DNA of 64,000 nucleotides from Stutzerimonas kunmingensis (GTDB taxonomy: Bacteria > Pseudomonadota > Gammaproteobacteria > Pseudomonadales > Pseudomonadaceae), in contig NZ_PISM01000020.1 of the NCBI RefSeq assembly GCF_002929225.1, positions 124,001 to 188,000 on the forward strand, read 5' to 3'. The notes under the pieces were generated by a model. The model was not told the origin of the DNA and searched no databases. It saw only the letters and a list, made by a program, of their open reading frames with translations. The position numbers were made by a program, and so were the translations under genes. Positions 9,197 through 17,406 of the stretch are shown piece after piece (position 1 is the stretch's first letter; each line of letters opens with the position of its first letter).

Positions 9197-9838
9197 TCAG
9201 CGAAGCATTCGGTGAATGGCGATGGCTGCCTCGATCGCCTGGTCGTTGGTGATGTACTCCATGCTCTCCACTTTCTGCAGGGCGATACCGGCAGCCGTCG
9301 CGGTGACGGTGACCCGGCCGACGACCACCTGAGGGCCGATGATCCCCAGCTGAGCGCTGGGGTCCATACGCTTGCTGACATCTACCACGAAGCCGCCGAT
9401 ATCCTCGGCGCGGGCGTCGTCATGGACCATGCCCATTTTGCGAAGCATCTGTTCGTCCGAGGGTGTTTCGTCGACAGAGATGCCGATGGAAAGACCGCCA
9501 CCTTTGACTTGCTGGGAGATATCCGCGTTCTGCATTTCCCGGGAAAGCCAGGAGCAACTGATGCCGTAGACCGTCACATTGTCGTAACGGCCACCATCGT
9601 CCTGATCCACTAGGGTCAGACCATCCAGAAGCGGCGTGAGTCGTGCCGCGATCCGTTCACACTTGGGCAGCTGTTCCAGCGTCGGAACGGCATTAGCGGC
9701 CTTGGGAATGGATGCTGAGCCCTCTTCTTCGCTGCAGCCACTGGCTGCGAGGGCGAGCGACAGCAGCACGAACTGGACTGAAAGGGGGATCGACAAGAGG
9801 TGTTTCCTGACGGGCGCTTGGATGTGTGACCGCACCAA
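9197..9838 (-). CDS. Putative lipoprotein of unknown function
   Basis: Up to 213 residues. A hydrophobic leader ends in a lipobox-like LAASGC (Cys 35 when counted from a TTG at 9838). The start is uncertain: 9838 is TTG, 9835 is GTG, and a TTG at 9796 has AGGA at good spacing and would leave an ideal 20-residue lipoprotein signal. The mature part starts with an acidic SEEEG linker and contains two further Cys (KCER, ISCSW). Base composition is lower in GC than the flanking operons. It resembles DUF3558-like or other small lipoproteins only in general form. Confidence 0.65.
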   Translation of the reverse strand: MVRSHIQAPVRKHLLSIPLSVQFVLLSLALAASGCSEEEGSASIPKAANAVPTLEQLPKCERIAARLTPLLDGLTLVDQDDGGRYDNVTVYGISCSWLSREMQNADISQQVKGGGLSIGISVDETPSDEQMLRKMGMVHDDARAEDIGGFVVDVSKRMDPSAQLGIIGPQVVVGRVTVTATAAGIALQKVESMEYITNDQAIEAAIAIHRMLR

Positions 9839-9911
9839 CGGTCAAGCGAACCCCAAATGTAGACCAGATCGACAGGGCTTCAAGTCAGCGGGGGCCTGCC
9901 GGGCTCTGGTA

Positions 9912-10616
9912 TCAGCGCGACTTGCGGTATACGTCGTCGAAACGCACGTTGAGCCCGCCGCAGTGGCTGTTATCGGTCACCACCAGATTGCCGGCGACAT
10001 GCTGCAGGGTCACCTGGCAGTCGTACTCGTCATCGCCTTCGCTGATCTTCAGCAGGTCGTCGGAGGGACGACCATGGCCGGAGAATGCCCCGACATGAAC
10101 GATTGGCTCTCCGTAGCTGTTGAGGCCTCCTTGCCACATGGCCTCGCCTTCAACGGCGAAGGGCCCGTCGGGGGAGGGCTGGGTAATGAGGATGCTGTTG
10201 CTACCCGCGATGGGGTGCCAGCGGCCGATCCAGTCGCCGGCCGTGGGTACCGGCGTAGCGTGGTCGGTACGGACGTGGTGCGCGGGCAGCCAGCCGACGA
10301 ACTCGCGCTTGCTGGAGAAATACCAGGCGCAGGCCCAGCCATCCGTCTCCTTGCCGACCAGCAGCTTGTCACCATTCACCAGATAGGCGCGTCGGATGCA
10401 GGATTCCTGCTCCGGGCAGCCAACCGCGTCATCGCGAAAATGCACGGGTTGATCTGCATTGGCGACAACCTCCGCATGCCTTACCGCGCCGGCGAAGGCC
10501 GGAAAGAAGCCATTGCGGCAGGAATACGGCTCGATGGCCTGCGCTGATGGCGCCAGTAGCATGCATAGCAGGAAGGCTCTGATTCGCACGGTGCGCGGTC
10601 TCCTCATTACAGCCAT
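9912..10616 (-). CDS. Exported protein of unknown function
   Basis: 234 residues (or 231 from the ATG at 10607) with a basic N-terminus and signal peptide ending APSAQA near residue 27. The mature sequence is rich in beta-type stretches and has six Cys (YSCRN, VGCPEQESC, WACAWY, YDCQV, SHCGG), suggesting a disulphide-bonded periplasmic protein. One stretch (KLLVGKETDGWACAWY...FVGWLP) looks like an SH3b-type fold. It lies 22 bases downstream of aguA on the same strand. Function unknown. Confidence 0.65.
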   Translation of the reverse strand: MAVMRRPRTVRIRAFLLCMLLAPSAQAIEPYSCRNGFFPAFAGAVRHAEVVANADQPVHFRDDAVGCPEQESCIRRAYLVNGDKLLVGKETDGWACAWYFSSKREFVGWLPAHHVRTDHATPVPTAGDWIGRWHPIAGSNSILITQPSPDGPFAVEGEAMWQGGLNSYGEPIVHVGAFSGHGRPSDDLLKISEGDDEYDCQVTLQHVAGNLVVTDNSHCGGLNVRFDDVYRKSR

Positions 10617-10638
10617 GTTGACCCGCCCAGGGGATCAA

Positions 10639-11760
10639 CTACATGGCTGATCGGTTCAGCGGTGCCGGCTGCTGCTGGGTGATGCAGTGGATGTTGCCGC
10701 CGCCGAGGAGGATCTCGCGGCCAGGCACCATGACGACCCGGTGCTCCGGGAATACCTGCGCCAGGATGCGCTCGGCTTCGGCGTCCAGCGGGTCGCCGAA
10801 GGCTGGGGCGATGATGCCGCCGTTGACGATGAGGAAGTTCACGTAGCTGCCGGCCAGGCGTATCGACGGGTCGCGCGGCTGGCTGCCGTCCAGCGCGAGC
10901 ACCCCGGCGCATTCTTCGGCAGTCGCATGCAGCGGGCCGGGAATCGGCATCTTGTGCACCGTCAGCGTGCGGCCCTTGGCGTCGCGAACGCTCTGCAGCA
11001 CGGCCATGGCCGCCTGACAGCGCTCGAAGTTGGGGTCGTTCGCATCGTCGGTCCAGGCCAGCAGTACTTCGCCCGGGCGCACGAAGCAGCAGAAGTTGTC
11101 GACGTGGCCGTCGGTTTCATCGTTGAACAGGCCGTGCGGCAGCCAGATGATGCTGTCCACTGCCAGCTGTTCCCGCAGCACGCTCTCGATCTGCTCGCGG
11201 GACAGATGCGGGTTGCGATTGCGATTGAGCAGGCATTCCTCGGTGGTGATCAGCGTGCCCTCGCCGTCGACGTGGATCGAGCCGCCCTCGAGCACGAAGC
11301 CCTCGGTGCGGTAGCGGTCGCAGTATTCGAGTTCGAGGATCTTGCGCGCCACTTCGTCGTCGCGCTGCCAGTCGGCATAGAGGCCGCCGTCTTCACCGCC
11401 CCAGGCATTGAACGTCCAGTCGACGCCGCGCAGGCCGCCTTGGTCGTCGATGACGAAGGTCGGCCCGGTATCGCGCACCCAGGCGTCGTCGGTGCTCAGT
11501 TCCACCACGCGGATGCGCGGATCGTCCAGTGCCGCGCGGGCTGCGAGGTACTGCTCGGCGCTGGCGCAGACGGTAACCGGCTCGAAGCGTGCAATGGCCT
11601 TGGCGACAGCGGTGAACGCGGCCTGCGCGGGCGCGCCATTGTTACGCCAGTTGTCCGGGCGTTGCGGCCAGACCATCCAGGCCTGGCTGTGCGGTGCCCA
11701 TTCGGCGGGCATGAAGTAGCCATCGGTACGCGGCGTGGTGGTCAGGGTGGTCATCTGCAT
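10639..11760 (-). CDS. aguA: Agmatine deiminase
   Basis: 373 residues (ATG 11760; the ATG at 11754 is also possible). It is a guanidino-group-modifying enzyme that hydrolyses agmatine to N-carbamoylputrescine and ammonia. Family hallmarks are present: [30 protein letters not shown], and the nucleophile C359 in [13 protein letters not shown]. Length is typical for bacterial AguA. It follows aguB by 59 bases on the same strand, so the substrate and product steps are co-expressed. Confidence 0.96.
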   Translation of the reverse strand: MQMTTLTTTPRTDGYFMPAEWAPHSQAWMVWPQRPDNWRNNGAPAQAAFTAVAKAIARFEPVTVCASAEQYLAARAALDDPRIRVVELSTDDAWVRDTGPTFVIDDQGGLRGVDWTFNAWGGEDGGLYADWQRDDEVARKILELEYCDRYRTEGFVLEGGSIHVDGEGTLITTEECLLNRNRNPHLSREQIESVLREQLAVDSIIWLPHGLFNDETDGHVDNFCCFVRPGEVLLAWTDDANDPNFERCQAAMAVLQSVRDAKGRTLTVHKMPIPGPLHATAEECAGVLALDGSQPRDPSIRLAGSYVNFLIVNGGIIAPAFGDPLDAEAERILAQVFPEHRVVMVPGREILLGGGNIHCITQQQPAPLNRSAM

Positions 11761-11819
11761 CTCTCATGAAGCGGGAAAGGACAGGCCTTTCCCATGGTTC
11801 GTAGCGGCGGGCGCGCGGC

Positions 11820-12701
11820 TCACTCTGAAGGCTGCGAGCCGTCCAGGGTCCGGATCGAGCCGTAGAGATTCGGCCGGCGATCGCGGAACACGCCCCAGGC
11901 GCTGCGGATGTGTTCGAGCTGGTCGAGATCGAACTGGTGCACCAGCACGCCCTCGCTGGTTTCGTCCATTTCCTCGACCTTGGCCCCGAACTGGTCGGCG
12001 ATGAACGACGAGCCGTAGAAGGTGATGTCGTAGCCGTCCTGCTCTTCGCGGCCGATGCGGTTGCTGGCGATCAGCGGCATCAGGTTGGCGCCGGCATGGC
12101 CCTGCTGTACGCGCTGCCAGTGGTCGCGCGAGGTGATGTTCGGGTCGTGCGGCTCGCTGCCGATGGCGGTCGGGTAGAACAGCAGTTCGGCGCCCATCAG
12201 CGCCATGCTGCGCGCGGTTTCGGGGAACCACTGATCCCAGCAGATGGCCACGCCGATTTTAGCGTAGCGGGTGTTCCACACCTTGAAGCCGGTGTCGCCC
12301 GGGTTGAAGTAGTACTTCTCGTGGTAGCCGGGGCCATCCGGAATGTGGCTCTTGCGGTAGACGCCGAGCAGCTTGCCGTCGGCATCAATGATGGCGATGG
12401 AATTGAAGCGGGCGCGTCCGGCCAGCTCGAAGAAGCTGATCGGCAGCACCACCTGCAGCTCGGCGGCGACCTTCTGAAAATGCTGGATGGCCGGGTTTTC
12501 CTCGACCGGCGTCGCCAGCTGCAGGTACTCGGCATTGGGCTTCTGGCAAAAGTAGGGCGTTTCGAACAGCTCCTGAATGAGGATGATCTGCGCGCCCTTG
12601 GCGGCGGCCTCGCGCACCAGCTTGTCGGCATTGGCGATGTTGGCCTGGCTATCCCAGGAACAGGCCATCTGGGTGGCGGCAACGGTAACGACTCGGGACA
12701 T
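11820..12701 (-). CDS. aguB: N-carbamoylputrescine amidohydrolase
   Basis: 293 residues of the nitrilase (CN-hydrolase) superfamily. The catalytic triad is E44 (LIQELFETPY), K117 (YRKSHIPDG) and C154 (GVAICWDQWFPE). It hydrolyses N-carbamoylputrescine to putrescine, CO2 and ammonia and completes the agmatine route with AguA. A 132-base leader separates it from aguR and contains two inverted repeats that may be regulator sites. Confidence 0.96.
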   Translation of the reverse strand: MSRVVTVAATQMACSWDSQANIANADKLVREAAAKGAQIILIQELFETPYFCQKPNAEYLQLATPVEENPAIQHFQKVAAELQVVLPISFFELAGRARFNSIAIIDADGKLLGVYRKSHIPDGPGYHEKYYFNPGDTGFKVWNTRYAKIGVAICWDQWFPETARSMALMGAELLFYPTAIGSEPHDPNITSRDHWQRVQQGHAGANLMPLIASNRIGREEQDGYDITFYGSSFIADQFGAKVEEMDETSEGVLVHQFDLDQLEHIRSAWGVFRDRRPNLYGSIRTLDGSQPSE

Positions 12702-12735
12702 GGAAACCTCGCGGCTGCAGTTGAAAGGGCGACGG

Positions 12736-12763
12736 CTATCGAAAGCGCAAATTTATTCGATAG
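12736..12763. promoter_or_regulatory. Inverted repeat upstream of aguB, candidate AguR operator
   Basis: ctatcga and tcgatag are perfect 7-bp arms separated by 14 AT-rich bases, centred about 49 bases upstream of the aguB start. The position between a TetR-family gene and its target suggests an operator. That assignment is inference only. Confidence 0.4.
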
Positions 12764-12808
12764 TTATCTGGATTGATAGGGGGCTGAACGCCGATGGCAA
12801 AGAAAGGG

Positions 12809-12837
12809 CTGACCGTTTATCGATATTTATCGGTCAG
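12809..12837. promoter_or_regulatory. Inverted repeat overlapping the aguR stop codon
   Basis: ctgaccg and cggtcag form perfect 7-bp arms around a 15-base AT-rich centre that itself contains ttatcgatatttat. The right arm includes the aguR TGA. It could be a second regulator site for aguBA or a weak stem-loop between aguR and aguB. Confidence 0.4.
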
Positions 12838-13484
12838 TGGCTCGGTGTTTCCCGCTTCGGCAGGCATGGCGGCAGATACAGGCCGAGATAGGCATCGAAT
12901 ACACGCAGGCCTTCCTCGGCCATGCGTGGCGTCAGGCTGCCGTACAGCTGTATGGATCGAGCATAGACGCGGTCGCCGAGTTCCACGGCCATGGCGAACA
13001 CATCGATGTCCTGCGGCAGAGGTGGCAGGGCGAAATATCGCTCGAACACGGCCTGCATCGCCTGGCCGAGTTCCAGGTCCAGGCGCTGATCGGTCTGCGT
13101 CACCTCGCCGAGGCCGTGCTGCACGAGGATCAGCTGGCGGGCGGCGCTGTCCTGTTCGTAGACCCCGAGCATGCGCTGTTCGATCAGTCGCGACAGGTCG
13201 CGCCAGCTGCTCAGGCTCTGGTGATCGATGGGCTGCTCGAGGCTGTCCCTGAACGTCGCGTGCACATCGGCGGTGAGCGCCGCGAGCAATGCCGGCACGC
13301 CGGAGAAGAAGTGGTAGACGGAAGAGGGCGGAATGCCGGCGCGCTCCGCCACCGCGTACACCGATAGCGTCGCGGCACCCTGCTCGGCGAGCAGTTCACG
13401 GGCGCTGGAGAGAATCTGGCGGATGCGCGCCTGGCTGCTGGCGCGCGGGCGGCGACTGGGCGTCGCGGGGCTGGTCTTGGTCAT
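12834..13484 (-). CDS. aguR: TetR-family regulator of agmatine catabolism
   Basis: The start ATG at 13484 gives 216 residues (MTKTSPATPSRRPRASSQAR...). An N-terminal TetR helix-turn-helix is present (VAERAGIPPSSVYHFFSG) and the C-terminal part is a helical ligand domain. It lies directly upstream of aguBA on the same strand, the aguRBA order of P. aeruginosa, where AguR represses aguBA and is relieved by agmatine or N-carbamoylputrescine. The same frame stays open far upstream inside spuI, but that part is a shadow. Confidence 0.9.
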   Translation of the reverse strand: MTKTSPATPSRRPRASSQARIRQILSSARELLAEQGAATLSVYAVAERAGIPPSSVYHFFSGVPALLAALTADVHATFRDSLEQPIDHQSLSSWRDLSRLIEQRMLGVYEQDSAARQLILVQHGLGEVTQTDQRLDLELGQAMQAVFERYFALPPLPQDIDVFAMAVELGDRVYARSIQLYGSLTPRMAEEGLRVFDAYLGLYLPPCLPKRETPSH

Positions 13485-13558
13485 CGGCCTATTTGAAGCC
13501 AGCACGGCGGCGGATGCAAACCGCCGTGGCGGTCGCCCCGCTGCACGCGGGCCTGCGG

Positions 13559-14932
13559 CTAGACGGTATGCAGATACCAGTTGTACTCGAGGTCCGAGAT
13601 CGAGTGTTCGAACTCGGCCAGTTCGCTTTCCTTGCAGGCGACGAAGATGTCGATGTAGTCCGGGCTGATGTAGCGCGCCATGATTTCGCTGTCGTCCAGC
13701 TCGCGCAGGGCGTCGCGCAGGTTGGTCGGCAGGCTCTGCTCGACCTGCTCGTAGGAGTTGCCCTCGATGGGGTCGTCCGGCTCGATCTTGTTGGTCAGGC
13801 CGTGGTGCACCCCGGCGAGGATGCCGGCGAGCAGCAGGTAGGGGTTGGCGTCGGCGCCGGCGACCCGATGTTCCACACGCACGGCGTCGGGGCTGTCGGT
13901 CGGCACGCGCAGCGCCACGGTGCGGTTGTCCATGCCCCAGCACGGCGCATTGGGCACGTAGAACTGGGCGCCGAAACGGCGATAGGAATTTACGTTGGGG
14001 CAGAGGAAGGCCATCGAGGCCGCCATGGTCTGCTGCAGGCCGCCGATGGCGTGACGCAGCGGCTCGCTGTCCAGCGGATTCTCGGTGGCGAATATGTTGT
14101 TGCCATTCTTGTCGAGCAGCGAGATATGCACGTGCAGCCCGTTGCCGGCCTGGCCCGGATAGGGCTTGGCCATGAAGGTGGTGTCCATCTCGTGGTCGTA
14201 GGCGATGTTCTTGATCAGGCGCTTGAGCAGCACCGCGTAATCGCACGCCTTGATCGGATCGGCGACGTGATGCAGGTTGACCTCGAACTGCGCCGGGGCG
14301 CTTTCCTTGACGATGGCGTCGGCCGGAATGCCCTGTTCCTTGGCGCCTTCGAGAATGTCCTGCAGGCAATCGACGTACTCGTCGAGATCGTCGATCAGAT
14401 AGACCTGGGTCGAGTGCGGGCGCTTGCCGGAGATCGGCGAGCGCGGTGGCTGCGGCCGGCCGTTGATGTTCTCCTGATCGATCAGATAGAACTCGAGCTC
14501 GAAGGCGGCGCAGATGGTCAGGCCCAGCTCGTCGAACTTGCTCACCACCTGGCGCAAGACCTCGCGCGGGTCGGCGAAGAAGGGGTCGCCGTCGCGCTCG
14601 TGCATGGTCATCAGCAGCTGCGCAGTGGGACGCTTCTGCCAAGGTTCCTTGCACAGCGTGTTGGGGATCGGGAAACAGGTGCGGTCGGAGTCGCCGATAT
14701 CCATGCCAAGGCCGGTGCTTTCAACGGTGATTCCGTTGATGTCGAGGGCGAACAGCGAAGCGGGGAGGTTGATGCCCTTTTCGTAGACCTTGTGCAGGCT
14801 GGCGCGCTCGATGCGCTTGCCGCGCACGACTCCATTCATGTCGGTGATCAGCAGATCGACGTACTGAACCTCCGGATGTTCCTTGAGAAATGCGTTAGCT
14901 TCGTTGAGCTGAACGGCACGCGGCGGGGCCAT
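13559..14932 (-). CDS. spuI: Glutamine synthetase-like gamma-glutamylpolyamine synthetase
   Basis: 457 residues of the GlnA/PuuA family. It ligates glutamate to putrescine or related amines with ATP. Visible features: an N-terminal beta-grasp region (YVDLLITDMNGVVRGKR), the catalytic-domain CAAFELEFYL, NGLHVHISLLD, and the C-terminal VEHRVAGADANPYL. It is divergent from spuA across a 240-base control region, as in the Pseudomonas spu locus, and lies 74 bases upstream of aguR on the same strand. A second GS-like gene (spuB) is in the spuA operon. Confidence 0.93.
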   Translation of the reverse strand: MAPPRAVQLNEANAFLKEHPEVQYVDLLITDMNGVVRGKRIERASLHKVYEKGINLPASLFALDINGITVESTGLGMDIGDSDRTCFPIPNTLCKEPWQKRPTAQLLMTMHERDGDPFFADPREVLRQVVSKFDELGLTICAAFELEFYLIDQENINGRPQPPRSPISGKRPHSTQVYLIDDLDEYVDCLQDILEGAKEQGIPADAIVKESAPAQFEVNLHHVADPIKACDYAVLLKRLIKNIAYDHEMDTTFMAKPYPGQAGNGLHVHISLLDKNGNNIFATENPLDSEPLRHAIGGLQQTMAASMAFLCPNVNSYRRFGAQFYVPNAPCWGMDNRTVALRVPTDSPDAVRVEHRVAGADANPYLLLAGILAGVHHGLTNKIEPDDPIEGNSYEQVEQSLPTNLRDALRELDDSEIMARYISPDYIDIFVACKESELAEFEHSISDLEYNWYLHTV

Positions 14933-14984
14933 GATGAATTACCTTAATTGTTAAAAATTTCAATCATCAGATGCTTGTCTGGGA

Positions 14985-15013
14985 GTCAATCGAAAAGCCT
15001 GTTCACTGTCAAT
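14985..15013 (-). promoter_or_regulatory. Direct repeats upstream of spuI, possible promoter region
   Basis: Read on the minus strand there are two ATTGAC boxes 23 bases apart, one of them a full TTGACA -35 hexamer at 15012-15007. A good -10 at 17 bases was not found. They may be operator half-sites or part of the spuI promoter. Confidence 0.3.
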
Positions 15014-15038
15014 AGTAGCCCGCCAGCGCCCCATGAGT

Positions 15039-15058
15039 GCCCACAATGGGCCTTTTTT
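15039..15058 (+). terminator. Terminator-like hairpin in the spuI-spuA divergent region
   Basis: gccca-caa-tgggc followed by c and six T residues on the plus strand. The stem is short (5 bp). It lies upstream of the likely spuA promoter, so it would stop plus-strand transcripts entering from the spuI side. Confidence 0.35.
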
Positions 15059-15092
15059 GGGGCATCTCCGGTGCGCTGAATCCATCGCGCGC

Positions 15093-15122
15093 CGGGCTAA
15101 TGCTCGGGCTATTGTCTATAAA
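15093..15122 (+). promoter_or_regulatory. Candidate spuA promoter with tandem activator-like repeats
   Basis: A TATAAA -10-like element at 15117-15122 has no good -35. In its place are two direct copies of cgggcta (15093-15099 and 15105-15111), 12 bases apart. That arrangement is typical of activator-dependent promoters. The predicted start near 15129 leaves about 44 bases of leader before the spuA ATG at 15173. Confidence 0.4.
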
Positions 15123-15172
15123 AATGAACAAGACTACTCTCCGGTATGCCCCATTCGAACAACGAGTATCCC

Positions 15173-15919
15173 ATGCCTCGCAAGCCTCTGATCGGCGTTT
15201 CGGCCTGTACCAAGCAGATCGGACATCACAGCTTCCACATCGCCGGTGACAAGTACCTGCGTGCCGCGGCGATTGCCGGCGTGCCGCTGGTGATTCCGGC
15301 GCTGGATGAGCTGATCGACCCGGCGACCCTGCTGGAGACCTTCGATGGCCTGCTGTTCACCGGTTCGCCCTCGAACGTCGAGCCACATCACTATGGCGGC
15401 CCGGCGAGCGAGACGGGCACCCATCACGATCCGCTGCGCGACCGTCTCACCCTGCCGCTGATTCGCGCGGCTGTCGAGGCGGGCATCCCGGTGTTCGGCA
15501 TCTGCCGTGGGTTTCAGGAAATGAACGTGGCCTTTGGCGGCAGCCTGCACCAGAAGGTTCACGAAGCCGGCCCGTATCAGGACCACCGCGAACGTCCGGA
15601 CGATCCATTGGAGGTGCAGTACGGACTCAGCCATCCGCTGCACGTGCAGCCGGGCGGGCTACTCGAGCAGCTGGGCCTGCCGGCGCAGATCCAGGTCAAC
15701 TCGGTGCATGGCCAGGGCGTCGAGCGGCTTGGAGCCGGTCTGCGCATCGAGGCGCTGGCGCCGGACGGGCTGATCGAGGCGTTCTCCGTCGAGCAGGCGC
15801 GCAGCTTCGCCCTCGGCGTGCAGTGGCACCCGGAGTGGAAGGTTCACGAGCATCCGCATTATCTGACGCTGTTTCGCGGCTTCGCCGAAGCCTCCGAGGC
15901 GCGCGCCCGACAACGCTGA
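15173..15919 (+). CDS. spuA: Class I glutamine amidotransferase-like gamma-glutamyl-GABA hydrolase
   Basis: I chose the ATG at 15173 (MPRKPLIGVSAC...), 248 residues; an in-frame ATG at 15146 adds nine residues. The peptidase C26/PuuD family releases glutamate from gamma-glutamyl-GABA-type intermediates. The catalytic triad is C111 (VFGICRGFQE), H219 and E221 (GVQWHPEW). It is first in the plus-strand spuABCDEFGH series, 42 bases before spuB. Confidence 0.93.
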   Translation: MPRKPLIGVSACTKQIGHHSFHIAGDKYLRAAAIAGVPLVIPALDELIDPATLLETFDGLLFTGSPSNVEPHHYGGPASETGTHHDPLRDRLTLPLIRAAVEAGIPVFGICRGFQEMNVAFGGSLHQKVHEAGPYQDHRERPDDPLEVQYGLSHPLHVQPGGLLEQLGLPAQIQVNSVHGQGVERLGAGLRIEALAPDGLIEAFSVEQARSFALGVQWHPEWKVHEHPHYLTLFRGFAEASEARARQR

Positions 15920-15961
15920 CGGCCGACCCAGGCGGCCCTCCCCAGCAACCCCGAGGTCAAC

Positions 15962-17320
15962 ATGAGTATCCAACTCGACCAGCTCACCGGCTGGCTGAAA
16001 GAACACAAGATCACCGAAGTGGAATGCCTGATCAGCGACCTGACCGGGATCGCCCGCGGCAAGATTTCACCAACCAACAAGTTCCTCGACGAAAAGGGCA
16101 TGCGCCTGCCGGAAAGCGTGTTGCTGCAGACCGTTACCGGCGATTACGTCGAGGACGATATCTACTACGAGCTGCTCGATCCAGCCGACATCGACATGTT
16201 CTGCCGCCCTGACCCGAACGCCGTATTTCTCGTGCCCTGGGCCATCGAGCCCACCGCCCAGGTGATCCACGACACCTACGACAAGATGGGCAATCCCATC
16301 GAACTGTCGCCGCGCAACATCTTGAAGCGCGTGTTGAAGATGTACGCCGACCGTGGCTGGCAGCCCATCGTCGCGCCGGAGATGGAGTTCTACCTGACCA
16401 AGCGCTGTGAGGACCCGGACCTGCCGTTCCAGCCGCCGATCGGCCGCTCAGGCCGCCAGGAAACCGGCCGCCAGTCGTTCTCCATCGACGCCGCCAACGA
16501 GTTCGATCCGTTGTTCGAGGACATGTACGACTGGTGCGAAGCGCAGGGCCTGGATCTGGACACCCTGATCCACGAAGAAGGCACCGCGCAGATGGAGATC
16601 AACTTCCGTCACGGCGAAGCACTGCACCTGGCCGACCAGATCCTGGTGTTCAAGCGCACCATGCGCGAGGCGGCGCTCAAGCACAACGTTGCCGCCACCT
16701 TCATGGCCAAGCCGATGACCGGCGAGCCAGGCAGCGCGATGCACCTGCACCAGAGCGTCATCGACCTCAAGACCGGGCGCAACATTTTCTCCAGTGAAGA
16801 CGGCTCCATGAGCCAGCTGTTCCTGCACCACGTCGGCGGCCTGCAGAAGTACATCCCCGAGCTGCTGCCGATGTTCGCGCCGAACGTCAATTCGTTCCGC
16901 CGCTTCCTGCCCGATACCTCGGCGCCGGTGAACGTCGAGTGGGGTGAGGAGAACCGCACCGTGGGCCTGCGCGTGCCGGACTCCGACCCGCAGAACCGCC
17001 GCGTCGAGAACCGCCTCGCGGGTGCCGATGCCAACCCCTACCTGGCGATCGCCGCGAGCCTCCTGTGCGGCTATATCGGTATGGTCGAGCAGCTGCCACC
17101 GAGCCAGCCGGTCAAGGGCCGTGGTTATGAACGGCGCAACCTGCGCCTGCCGCTGACCCTGGAAGCAGCGCTGGAGCGGATGGAAACCTGTCGCGAGCTG
17201 GAGAAATACCTGAGCCAGAAATTCATAACCGGCTACGTCGCGGTCAAGCGCGCCGAGCAGGAGAACTACCACCGCGTGATCAGCTCATGGGAGCGGGAAT
17301 TCCTGATGCTGTCGGTGTAG
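15962..17320 (+). CDS. spuB: Second glutamine synthetase-like gamma-glutamylpolyamine synthetase
   Basis: 452 residues of the GlnA/PuuA family: VECLISDLTGIARGK near the N-terminus, APEMEFYLTK for the metal site, GSAMHLHQSV, and RVENRLAGADANPYLAI near residues 345-360. It shares the fold and motifs of SpuI but is clearly diverged. These homologues in Pseudomonas have overlapping but different amine preferences. Its place between spuA and spuC suggests use in putrescine or diamine gamma-glutamylation. Confidence 0.93.
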   Translation: MSIQLDQLTGWLKEHKITEVECLISDLTGIARGKISPTNKFLDEKGMRLPESVLLQTVTGDYVEDDIYYELLDPADIDMFCRPDPNAVFLVPWAIEPTAQVIHDTYDKMGNPIELSPRNILKRVLKMYADRGWQPIVAPEMEFYLTKRCEDPDLPFQPPIGRSGRQETGRQSFSIDAANEFDPLFEDMYDWCEAQGLDLDTLIHEEGTAQMEINFRHGEALHLADQILVFKRTMREAALKHNVAATFMAKPMTGEPGSAMHLHQSVIDLKTGRNIFSSEDGSMSQLFLHHVGGLQKYIPELLPMFAPNVNSFRRFLPDTSAPVNVEWGEENRTVGLRVPDSDPQNRRVENRLAGADANPYLAIAASLLCGYIGMVEQLPPSQPVKGRGYERRNLRLPLTLEAALERMETCRELEKYLSQKFITGYVAVKRAEQENYHRVISSWEREFLMLSV

Positions 17321-17406
17321 GGCCGCTTCCGCCGGAGCCGGTCGTAGGGTGGATGACGCTTTTCTCGTCCACCGAACATGCACGAACTTTTATCGAGAGG
17401 TGACTG

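Noticed and set aside
12834..14654. A 606-residue minus-strand reading frame fusing aguR to sequence antisense-frame to spuI
   Set aside because: Only the last 216 residues (from 13484) are TetR-like. The upstream part is an out-of-frame shadow of spuI with Arg/Ala/Gly-rich composition.
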